Shown here piece by piece: positions 28,055 through 34,970 of a stretch of DNA of 64,000 nucleotides. A program made the position numbers and the translations under genes. The stretch's first letter is position 1. Every line of letters begins with the position of its first letter. This DNA is from Hydrogenophaga pseudoflava NBRC 102511. Its GTDB lineage: Bacteria; Pseudomonadota; Gammaproteobacteria; Burkholderiales; Burkholderiaceae_C. The notes under the pieces are model-generated. The model made no database searches, was not told the origin of the DNA, and worked only from the letters and a program-made list of their open reading frames with translations. The DNA lies in contig NZ_BCWQ01000015.1 of the NCBI RefSeq assembly GCF_001592285.1, positions 62,001 to 126,000 on the forward strand, given 5' to 3'.

Positions 28055-28960
28055 ATGAATCCCGTTGCCACCCTGCGCCGCATCGCGCAGCACGAAGACC
28101 TCAACTTCCTGCTGACCAACCGCGTGCCCCGCATCGCCCTCACCCACGCCATCGGCTGGTGGAGCCGCATCCGCCACCCCTGGGTGCGCGACCTCTCGCT
28201 GGCGGTCTGGAAGGCCTTCAGCGACCTGGACCTGAGCGACGCGAAACAGCAGCGCTTCGCCAGCCTGCACGACTGCTTCATCCGCGAGCTGCGCCCCGGC
28301 GCCAGACCAGTGGACCCACGCACCGGCGTCATCACCAGCCCCAGCGACGGCATCGTCGGCGCCTGCGGCCGCATCGAGGCCGTGGACGGCGAGCCCCAGG
28401 TGTTCCAGGCCAAGGGCTTTCCGTACAAGCTGGCCGAGCTGCTGGGCGACTCGGCCCACACCGCCGCGCTGTGTCGCGAACTGCAGGGCGGCAGCTATGT
28501 GACCCTGCGGCTCACGTCCAGCATGTACCACCGCTTCCACGCACCCTGCGACGCGCGGCTCGAACACGTCACCTACATCAGCGGGGACACCTGGAACGTG
28601 AACCCGATCGCGCTGCAGCGCGTGGAGCGCCTGTTCTGCCGCAACGAGCGCGCGGTGCTGCACCTGCGCCAGCCCGATGGCGCGCGCCTGCTGCTGGTGC
28701 CGGTGGCGGCGATCCTGGTGGCGAGCATGCGCCTGCACGCGCTGGACGTGCCGCTGAACCTGCGCTACCGCGGCCCCAACGAGCTGCCCTGCGACGCGCC
28801 CTGCACCAAGGGCCAGGAGCTGGGCTGGTTCGAGCACGGTTCGACCATCCTGGTGTTTGCACCGCCAGGGCACGTGCTGGCGCCGGGGCTGGCCACCGGG
28901 CAGACGCTGCGCATGGGGCAGCCGTTGCTGGTGCGCGAGGACAGGCGGCGTTCAAGCTGA
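28055..28960 (+). CDS. psd: phosphatidylserine decarboxylase
   Basis: Pyruvoyl enzyme converting phosphatidylserine to phosphatidylethanolamine at the inner membrane. From the ATG at 28055 the product has 301 residues. Self-cleavage should occur at GST (262-264, Gly262/Ser263), giving a large beta and a short alpha chain. SPSDGIV (Asp98) and YHRFHAP (about 158-164) hold the likely Asp and His of the catalytic triad. An upstream frame start at 28016 looks less natural. In Burkholderiales another psd is usually found beside pssA; whether this is the main or an extra copy cannot be told here. Confidence 0.92.
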   Translation: MNPVATLRRIAQHEDLNFLLTNRVPRIALTHAIGWWSRIRHPWVRDLSLAVWKAFSDLDLSDAKQQRFASLHDCFIRELRPGARPVDPRTGVITSPSDGIVGACGRIEAVDGEPQVFQAKGFPYKLAELLGDSAHTAALCRELQGGSYVTLRLTSSMYHRFHAPCDARLEHVTYISGDTWNVNPIALQRVERLFCRNERAVLHLRQPDGARLLLVPVAAILVASMRLHALDVPLNLRYRGPNELPCDAPCTKGQELGWFEHGSTILVFAPPGHVLAPGLATGQTLRMGQPLLVREDRRRSS

Positions 28961-28969
28961 CGTCAGCTT
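28954..28969. repeat. perfect 16-bp palindrome at the psd stop codon
   Basis: AAGCTGAC/GTCAGCTT is a perfect inverted repeat with no spacer; it includes the psd TGA (28958-28960) and ends two bases before the Pho-box-like repeat at 28971. It may act as a weak terminator (AAGCT/AGCTT stem, TCTTT tail) or as a protein-binding site. Confidence 0.6.
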
Positions 28970-28970
28970 T

Positions 28971-28988
28971 CTTTCACAAAACCGTCAT
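28971..28988 (+). promoter_or_regulatory. Pho-box-like site ahead of small ORF
   Basis: CTTTCAC (28971-28977), AAAA, CCGTCAT (28982-28988): each half is 6/7 to CTGTCAC or CTGTCAT and the spacer is all A. This is the best match to a Pho box I found in the window. No -10 lies at the usual 10 nt, but TAAGCT occurs at 29010-29015. Confidence 0.5.
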
Positions 28989-29079
28989 CAAAAGCCGCTG
29001 GCCGGCCGGTAAGCTCGGTTGAACGGTTGTCTGACACCACGTCCGCACCGAACCACCAACGTTGGAAGAAAGGCCTCAT

Positions 29080-29376
29080 GTGAAAGCCCTGAAGAAAGCC
29101 CGCAAGCTGATCGAAAACGCGCCCGAGTCCAGTGAAGCGCGCATCCTGTCGGCCCTGGTCGTCGCCCTCGAGTCGGAGGCGGCCTACCCGGTCAACGACC
29201 TCTACAAGCTCAACTTCGACAACTTCGAACTCGCGCTCGACCTGCTCAAGGAATGGCGCCTGGACCGCTACTACATGAGCAAGGTGCGCCTGCTGGACCT
29301 GTCGGTGCAGCTCGGCGACATGGAGAAGGCCGCAGCCGCCCCGGCCGCCCGGGAGGCGACGGCCAAGGCGGACTGA
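29080..29376 (+). CDS. small protein of unknown function
   Basis: 98-residue soluble protein starting at GTG 29080, placed 7 bases after a GGAAGAAAGG ribosome binding site; a TTG at 29062 is also in frame but overlaps that site. A misleading ATG at 29078 is out of frame. The sequence is charged and helical (KALKKARKLIENAPESSEAR; LYKLNFDNFELALDLLKEWR), with an Ala-rich tail. I recognise no domain. A strong Pho-box-like repeat lies about 90 bases upstream, so it may be a phosphate-starvation protein. Confidence 0.7.
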   Translation: MKALKKARKLIENAPESSEARILSALVVALESEAAYPVNDLYKLNFDNFELALDLLKEWRLDRYYMSKVRLLDLSVQLGDMEKAAAAPAAREATAKAD

Positions 29377-29387
29377 ACCGGCCCGGG

Positions 29388-29567
29388 CTAGCGCCACCAG
29401 GGCGGCAACGCCCCGCGCTGGCGCAACTGCACGCGCCAGCGCTGCAAGGCCAGGAACTCCACCAGCCCACCCGCCAGACCACACACCACCACCCCCGCCT
29501 GCACGCACCGGCACAACAGGGTTGGCCGCGCGGGGCGGCGGGAAGGATCGCTGAAGCTGGCGGTCAT
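29388..29567 (-). CDS. small single-helix membrane protein (putative)
   Basis: 59-residue frame from the ATG at 29567, preceded by GAAGAGAAC. The product has a basic N-terminus, one hydrophobic segment (about residues 23-42, CVQAGVVVCGLAGGLVEFLAL) and a basic tail ending PPWWR. It occupies a gap between convergent and divergent genes that has no other candidate. Support is the ribosome binding site and the membrane segment only; no homologue is recognised. Confidence 0.4.
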   Translation of the reverse strand: MTASFSDPSRRPARPTLLCRCVQAGVVVCGLAGGLVEFLALQRWRVQLRQRGALPPWWR

Positions 29568-29610
29568 GTTCTCTTCATTGCACAGGTCGGAGCCCCACGG
29601 TAGGGCCGGT

Positions 29611-29630
29611 CTGTGACAACCCTGTGTCAC
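29611..29630. promoter_or_regulatory. Pho-box-like / inverted repeat upstream of M14-like gene
   Basis: CTGTGAC-AACC-CTGTGTC (29611-29628) gives two units 11 bp apart; the same stretch is an inverted repeat GTGACA-N6-TGTCAC (29613-29630). It ends 7 bases before the ATG at 29638, too close for a normal forward promoter, so it may serve the minus-strand small ORF or act as an operator. Confidence 0.3.
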
Positions 29631-29637
29631 CCCGCCC

Positions 29638-30654
29638 ATGAGCACCGCCCACCCGCTGCCCGAGTTGCAGACGCTCGAACGGCTGATCGAGCTGGGCGGC
29701 CAGCACCTGCAGGCGCGGCCGGTGCGCCATGTCTCAATCCCCGGCGGTCCGGGCTTTCCAGTCTGGGCCATCACCCTGGGCAGCCCCGATCCGCACTGCC
29801 CCGGCGTCGGCTACTTCGGCGGCGTGCACGGGCTGGAGCGCATCGGCGCGGAGGTGGTGATCGCCTTTCTGCAGAACATCGTCACCCGGCTGGGCTGGGA
29901 CCGTTCGCTGCACCGCTTGCTGGAAGATGTGCGGCTGGTGTTCATGCCCATCGTCAACCCCGGCGGCATGTGGGCCGCGACCCGCGCCAACCCGCGCGGT
30001 GTGGATCTGATGCGCAACGCTCCGGTGGAGGCGCGCGAGAAGGTGCCCTGGCTGATGGGCGGCCAGCGCCTGAGCGCCGGCCTGCCCTGGTACCGCGGCC
30101 GCCTGGGCGATCCGCTGGAAACCGAGAGCGCGGCGCTGTGCGAGGTGGTGCAGGCCGAGCTGCTGGCGCGCCCGTTCTCGCTGGCGCTGGACTGCCACTC
30201 GGGCTTCGGCATCAGCGACCGGCTGTGGTTCCCCTTCGCCCACACGCGCAAGCCCATCCCCCACCTGGCCGAGGTGCGGGCGCTCAGGACCATCTTCGAG
30301 CAGGCGCACCACCACCATCCCTACATCATCGAACCGCAGAGCGCCCAGTACCTGACCCACGGCGACCTCTGGGACCACCTCTACCTGCAGGCCTGCACCG
30401 ACCCGGCGCGCACCTTCCTGCCGCTGACGCTGGAGATGGGATCGTGGCTGTGGGTCAAGAAGAACCCGCGCCAGCTGTTCTCGCGCAAGGGCATCTTCAA
30501 CCCGCTCATCGGCCACCGGCAGCAGCGTGTGCTGCGGCGCCACCTGGCGCTGCTGGACTTCCTGGCGCGCGCCGCCGGCAGCCATGCGCAGTGGACACCC
30601 GCGCCGCACGAGCGCGCCGATGGCCACGCCCAGGCGCTGGCCGACTGGTTCTGA
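29638..30654 (+). CDS. M14-like zinc metallopeptidase / deacylase family protein
   Basis: 338-residue protein with the zinc-site pattern of the M14 carboxypeptidase and aspartoacylase/succinylglutamate desuccinylase group: HGLERIG (His and Glu, about 63-69), NPRGVDLMRN (about 119-128) and LDCHSGFG (about 184-191, third ligand His). LTLEMGSW near residue 265 could supply the catalytic Glu. No signal peptide is apparent, so it is probably cytoplasmic. It heads a likely three-gene transcript with an alpha/beta hydrolase and a phytase-like esterase. The natural substrate, peptide or N-acyl compound, is unknown. Confidence 0.75.
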   Translation: MSTAHPLPELQTLERLIELGGQHLQARPVRHVSIPGGPGFPVWAITLGSPDPHCPGVGYFGGVHGLERIGAEVVIAFLQNIVTRLGWDRSLHRLLEDVRLVFMPIVNPGGMWAATRANPRGVDLMRNAPVEAREKVPWLMGGQRLSAGLPWYRGRLGDPLETESAALCEVVQAELLARPFSLALDCHSGFGISDRLWFPFAHTRKPIPHLAEVRALRTIFEQAHHHHPYIIEPQSAQYLTHGDLWDHLYLQACTDPARTFLPLTLEMGSWLWVKKNPRQLFSRKGIFNPLIGHRQQRVLRRHLALLDFLARAAGSHAQWTPAPHERADGHAQALADWF

Positions 30655-30667
30655 AAGGATGGCAGCC

Positions 30668-31432
30668 ATGAGCAACTGGGTGTTCCTGCGCGGACTGACC
30701 CGCGAATCGGCGCACTGGGGAGATTTCCCGCAGCGCTTCGCAGCTGCTCTGCCCGGCGCCCGCGTGCACCTGATCGATCTGGCCGGCAACGGCCTGCGCT
30801 GCCACGAGCGCAGCCCGGCCGCGGTGGCCGCCATGGTGGCCGACGGCCGGGCGCAGTGCCAGCGCCTGGGCCTCACCGGCCCGGTGCACCTGCTGGCCCT
30901 GTCGCTGGGTGGGATGGTGGCCACAGAGTGGCTGCACAGCGCGCCCCAGGACATCGCGTCGGCGGTGCTGGTCAACACCAGCATGCGGCCCTTCAGCCCG
31001 ATGCACCGGCGGCTGCGGCCGCACAACCTGCCGACGCTGCTGCGGCTGGTGTTTGGCCGCCCCTCGCCCGACGCGGCCGAGCGGCTGATCTGGCGCATGA
31101 CCAGCGCGCAGACCGGGGTGGACGAGGCGGTTATGGCCACCTGGGTCGCTGCGCGGCGGCAGCGCCCGGTGCAGGCGGCCAACGCGCTGCGGCAGCTGCT
31201 GGCGGCGGCCCGCTTCCGGGCCCCCGCCCAGGCGCCGCAGCGGCCAGTGCTGGTGCTGACCAGCCGAGGAGACCGGCTGGTCCACACCAGTTGCTCGGAA
31301 GCGCTCGCGCGGGCCTGGGGCAGCCCGCTGGCGCGGCACCCCGGCGCGGGGCACGACTTGCCGCTGGACGACCCTGGGTGGGTGATCGAACAGGTGCGCG
31401 ACTGGGTGGAGCGGCGGTCGTCACGGCCATGA
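30668..31432 (+). CDS. alpha/beta hydrolase
   Basis: 254-residue alpha/beta-fold hydrolase. The nucleophile elbow is LALSLGGMVATEW (Ser near residue 80), with an acid likely in VLTSRGDRLVH and the His in GAGHDLPLDDP. I start at ATG 30668, 9 bases after AAAGG; ATG 30659 is an alternative. It begins 13 bases after the M14-like gene, and its stop shares bases with an ATG of the next frame (ATGA at 31429), indicating an operon. Substrate not predictable. Confidence 0.8.
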   Translation: MSNWVFLRGLTRESAHWGDFPQRFAAALPGARVHLIDLAGNGLRCHERSPAAVAAMVADGRAQCQRLGLTGPVHLLALSLGGMVATEWLHSAPQDIASAVLVNTSMRPFSPMHRRLRPHNLPTLLRLVFGRPSPDAAERLIWRMTSAQTGVDEAVMATWVAARRQRPVQAANALRQLLAAARFRAPAQAPQRPVLVLTSRGDRLVHTSCSEALARAWGSPLARHPGAGHDLPLDDPGWVIEQVRDWVERRSSRP

Positions 31433-31485
31433 CACACGAGGCGCCTAGGCTGCGGCGCTTTGTGTCCATCCCTTCCATCGCCACC

Positions 31486-33723
31486 ATGCCCCTGTTCCGC
31501 CTGACCGCGCCGGCCTTTGCATCCGCGCTCACTTTCGTCGTCGCATTCGCCACCACCACACCCGCCCTCGCCGCCCCGCCCACGGGCCGCTTCGCCATGG
31601 TCCACCACCTGCCGGTGGACGGCGTGGCCGAGATCATCACCGCCACCCCCGACGGCCGGACCCTGCTCTACACCAGCGCCGATGCTGGCGCCCTGGGCCT
31701 GGTGGACATCCGCGATCCGGCCCGCCCGGCCCACCTGCCGCGCGTGGACGTGCGCCTGGGCGGCGTGGGTGAGCCCACCTCGGTGGCGGTCAGCCCCGAC
31801 GGGCGCTACGCCGTGGTGGCCATGCGCATGGACGACGACGTGGCCAACGCGCGCCGCGGCTTCCTGCGCATCTACGACGTGCGCGACCCGCAAGCGGTCC
31901 GGCATGTGAAAGACATCACCGTGGGCGTCGGCCCCGACTCGCTGGCCCTGGCCGGCAGCGGCAAGACCCTGCGTGCCATCGTTGCCATCGAGGACGAAGA
32001 GACCGACGCCAAGGGCGACGCCACGCTGGACGGCAAGCGCCCCGGCCGCATCGACGTGGTGGGCCTGCAGGACCTGTACGTGGCCACCTCCAGCGGCCTG
32101 CAGAGCATCGAGCTGGTGGAAGCGCTGAAGTCCCTGCCCGGCGCGATCTACCCGCAAGACCCACAGCCGGAGTTCGTGTCCATCTCGCCGGACGGCCGCA
32201 CCGCCGCCGTGACGCTGCAGGAGAACAACGCCGTGGCCCTGCTCGACCTGCGCCACCCGCGCCAGGCCCGTCTGCTGCGGGTGCTCTCCGCCGGCACGGT
32301 GGAACGCAAGGGCAACGCCGACCTGCAGCGCGACAAGGAGATCGGCTTCAAGGACAGCTTCAGCGGCCGGCGCGAACCCGACGCCGTCACCTGGGTGTCC
32401 AACGACGTGTTCGCCCTGGCCAACGAGGGCGACGGCAAGAAGGGCGCGGACGGCAGCCTGCCCGGTGGCCGCGGCTTCACCCTCATGAACACCCGCGGCG
32501 CCGTGGTGTACGAAACCGGCGAGCGCACCGAGCAGCAGGCGGTGCTGCACGGCCACTACCCCGACAGCCGCTCGGCCGCCAAGGGTGTGGAGATCGAGGG
32601 CATCACCAGCGCCCGCTTCGGCGGCCGGCCGTACCTGCTGGTGGGCTCGGAGCGCGGCGCCTTCCTGGAGGTGCACGAGGTCAGCGACCCGCAGCAGCCG
32701 CGCTTCGTGCAGCTGCTGCCCACCGGAATGTCGCCCGAGGGCATCACCACCATCACGCGCCGCGCCGACGGCCAGCAGCTCGCTGTGACGGCCAACGAAG
32801 GCGACGGCTCGATCAACCTCTACCGCTTCCACGCCCAGGGCGCGCCAGCGGGCGAACCGCAGATCGTCGCGCGCGATGGCTCCATGCCCTGGGGCGCGCT
32901 CTCGGGCCTCACCACCGACGGCAGCCACCTCTACACCGTGCCGGACAACGCGTTCGGACAGTCGCGCATCTGGCGCCTGAACATGGCCGAGGCCGCGCGG
33001 GGCCGCGTGGTGATCGACCAGGTGGTACCGCTGACCGAGCAGGGCCAGCCGCTGAAGGTGGACCCCGAAGGCATCGCCCGCGTGGCCGATGGCTTCTGGA
33101 TCGCCTCCGAAGGCGCCACCGTCGACGGCAACGAGCTGATCAAGGTGAACGCGGCCGGCGCGGTGCAGCAGCGCATCAAGCTGCCCGCCAGCGTGCAGGC
33201 GAAGTTCGCGAATGCGAAGACCAGCACCGGCTACGAGGGCGTGGCCGCCAGCGCCGACGGACAGACGCTCTACATGGCCGTCCAGCGCGGCTACGACCTG
33301 TCCAGGCCGCAGGCGGCCATCCTCAAGCTGCACCTGCCCACCATGGCCTGGACCAGCGCGTTCTACCCGCTGGAGCAGCACAGCAAGGACGCCAAGACCT
33401 ACTGGATGGGGCTGTCGGAAATCCAGCTCATGGAAGGCGGCCCCGGCAGTCAGGACGACCGCCTGCTGCTGCTCGAACGCGACAAGGGCGGTGGCGAAGG
33501 CCGCGCCATCCACGCCGAGGTCAAGCGGGTCTACAGCGTCGACGCGGCCGATGTGGTCGAGGGCGCGGTGCTGAAAAAGACCTTGGTGAAGGACCTGCGC
33601 CAGGACTTCCACTGGCTGCACGAGAAGGCCGAAGGCATGGTGGTCTTCCAGGGCGGCCTCTGGGTCGTGAACGACAACGACGGCGCCGGCTGGACCCGCC
33701 TGCTCAACGCGGGCAAGCCTTGA
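31486..33723 (+). CDS. exported phytase-like esterase with N-terminal beta-propeller
   Basis: 745-residue secreted protein. The N-terminal signal (hydrophobic core about residues 10-25, TPALAAPP cleavage) favours the ATG at 31486; an ATG at 31429 overlapping the upstream stop would add 19 residues. Residues about 35-430 look like a seven-bladed, lactonase- or choice-of-anchor-type propeller (repeated SPDGR and DIRDPARP stretches). From about residue 430 to the end is an 'esterase-like activity of phytase' domain (GALSGLTTDGSHLYTVPDN, DPEGIARV, GYEGVAAS). The family is linked to phosphoester hydrolysis, which would fit a phosphate-scavenging locus, though activity is unproven. Confidence 0.8.
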   Translation: MPLFRLTAPAFASALTFVVAFATTTPALAAPPTGRFAMVHHLPVDGVAEIITATPDGRTLLYTSADAGALGLVDIRDPARPAHLPRVDVRLGGVGEPTSVAVSPDGRYAVVAMRMDDDVANARRGFLRIYDVRDPQAVRHVKDITVGVGPDSLALAGSGKTLRAIVAIEDEETDAKGDATLDGKRPGRIDVVGLQDLYVATSSGLQSIELVEALKSLPGAIYPQDPQPEFVSISPDGRTAAVTLQENNAVALLDLRHPRQARLLRVLSAGTVERKGNADLQRDKEIGFKDSFSGRREPDAVTWVSNDVFALANEGDGKKGADGSLPGGRGFTLMNTRGAVVYETGERTEQQAVLHGHYPDSRSAAKGVEIEGITSARFGGRPYLLVGSERGAFLEVHEVSDPQQPRFVQLLPTGMSPEGITTITRRADGQQLAVTANEGDGSINLYRFHAQGAPAGEPQIVARDGSMPWGALSGLTTDGSHLYTVPDNAFGQSRIWRLNMAEAARGRVVIDQVVPLTEQGQPLKVDPEGIARVADGFWIASEGATVDGNELIKVNAAGAVQQRIKLPASVQAKFANAKTSTGYEGVAASADGQTLYMAVQRGYDLSRPQAAILKLHLPTMAWTSAFYPLEQHSKDAKTYWMGLSEIQLMEGGPGSQDDRLLLLERDKGGGEGRAIHAEVKRVYSVDAADVVEGAVLKKTLVKDLRQDFHWLHEKAEGMVVFQGGLWVVNDNDGAGWTRLLNAGKP

Positions 33724-33731
33724 TGAAAGCC

Positions 33732-33749
33732 CTGTGACAGCGTTGTCTG
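33732..33749 (+). promoter_or_regulatory. weak Pho-box-like repeat upstream of porin
   Basis: CTGTGAC-AGCG-TTGTCTG, halves 11 bp apart with 6/7 and 4/7 matches. It lies 9 bases after the upstream stop codon and 46 bases before the better site at 33778. Alone it would be weak evidence. Confidence 0.25.
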
Positions 33750-33777
33750 CTGCGTGTTTTGTAGCAACAGCGACACA

Positions 33778-33811
33778 CTGTCACGAAGTTTTTATACCCG
33801 CCGGTTGCAAT
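33778..33811 (+). promoter_or_regulatory. Pho-box-like promoter of the porin gene
   Basis: CTGTCAC (33778-33784, perfect half), GAAG, TTTTTAT (33789-33795, 4/7), 10 nt, then TGCAAT (33806-33811) as a -10 element. This half-site, spacing and -10 geometry is that of PhoB-activated promoters. Transcription would begin near 33818, about 70 bases ahead of the porin ATG. Confidence 0.4.
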
Positions 33812-33886
33812 GGCACCACCTGAATGTCTTTTGCATCAGGTGGGCATCCGCCCCACACGTTCCAACGAATCCAACAAGGAAACATC

Positions 33887-34867
33887 ATGAAGAAGAGCCT
33901 GATCGCTCTGGCCGTGCTGGCCGCTTCCGGCGCCGCCATGGCCCAATCCTCCGTCACCGTGTACGGCCGCGTCGACCTGTCGGTCGGCAGCCTCAAGGAG
34001 CTCGACAAGGGCAGCCAGACCAAGCTGTTCAACGGCGGTGACGGCGGTCTGACGACCTCGCGTCTGGGCTTCCGCGGGTCCGAAGACCTGGGTGGAGGCC
34101 TCAAGGCCAACTTCAAGCTGGAGCACCGCCTGAACGCCGACGACGGCACCTCGCAGGACCCGTTCTGGAAGGGCGAGTCGACCGTGAGCCTGGCCGGTGG
34201 CTTCGGTGAAGTCAAGCTGGGCCGCAGCTCCACCATCTACGACGAAGTGCGTGGCCTGGCGCTCAGCTCCAACGTGTTCGACTCCGCCTTCACCCCCGCC
34301 TCCAACGGCGTCTGGGGCTCGGGTGGCGACTACAGCAGCCGGTTCAACAACAAGATCACCTACGCCCTGCCCAAGCTGGGCGGCGTGTACGGCGGCATCG
34401 AGTACGCACTCGACGAAGACGCCACGGTGGACGCCAACATGCTGGGTGCCAAGATCGGCTACAAGGCCGGCCCGCTGGACGTGGCCCTGGGCCTGCAGCA
34501 GGAAAAGGGCAAGGACAACGACTACATGCTGATCGCCGCCGCCTACGACCTGGGCGCCGTGAGCCTCTCGGGTGGCTACAACACCCGCCGCGGCAACGAC
34601 GAAAAGGGCGACGACAACGAGCTGACCGTGGGCCTGAACGTGCCGATGGGCAACGTCAACCTGTCGTTCGGCTTCGCCACCAGCAAGACCGAAATCGGTG
34701 GTTCCACCGCCGCCAAGTCCTCGGGCTTCGGCGTCGGCGCCACCTACGCCCTGTCCAAGCGCACCAAGGTGTACGGCGGCTTCCGTTCGCACAACGTGAA
34801 GGACGGCGCCGGCACCAAGACGGCCGACACCCGCCTGTTCGCCGTGGGCCTGCGCCACGACTTCTGA
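33887..34867 (+). CDS. outer-membrane porin (Burkholderiales trimeric type)
   Basis: 326-residue precursor with a 20-residue signal peptide ending AMAQ, start at ATG 33887 after AAGGAAAC. The mature N-terminus SSVTVYGRVDLSVG and the PRLGFRGSEDLGGGL-type stretch (TSRLGFRGSEDLGGG, about residues 59-73) are typical of the Omp32/OpcP family of 16-strand porins, and the protein ends in the outer-membrane signature Phe. Family members are often anion-selective. With a Pho-box-like promoter it could be a phosphate-limitation porin analogous to PhoE or OprP; that is inference. A strong terminator follows. Confidence 0.93.
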   Translation: MKKSLIALAVLAASGAAMAQSSVTVYGRVDLSVGSLKELDKGSQTKLFNGGDGGLTTSRLGFRGSEDLGGGLKANFKLEHRLNADDGTSQDPFWKGESTVSLAGGFGEVKLGRSSTIYDEVRGLALSSNVFDSAFTPASNGVWGSGGDYSSRFNNKITYALPKLGGVYGGIEYALDEDATVDANMLGAKIGYKAGPLDVALGLQQEKGKDNDYMLIAAAYDLGAVSLSGGYNTRRGNDEKGDDNELTVGLNVPMGNVNLSFGFATSKTEIGGSTAAKSSGFGVGATYALSKRTKVYGGFRSHNVKDGAGTKTADTRLFAVGLRHDF

Positions 34868-34938
34868 GCACCCTTTCCGGGGAAGTTGCGCAGGGGGAAC
34901 TTCCGAATCCGCAATCAGAGTCTGCGCAACATTTTGAT

Positions 34939-34970
34939 GCCACCGGCGGTCACACGCCGGTGGCTTTTTT
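34939..34970 (+). terminator. terminator of the porin gene
   Basis: Perfect 10-bp stem (GCCACCGGCG / CGCCGGTGGC, loop GTCACA) followed by six T. The last T is also the final base of the uvrD-type gene's stop codon on the opposite strand, so the genes are packed tail to tail on the terminator. Confidence 0.92.

Noticed and set aside
29734..33621. Minus-strand open frame of 1295 codons
   Set aside because: Antisense to the M14-like, hydrolase and esterase genes, of low-complexity composition; the plus-strand genes have clear domains.
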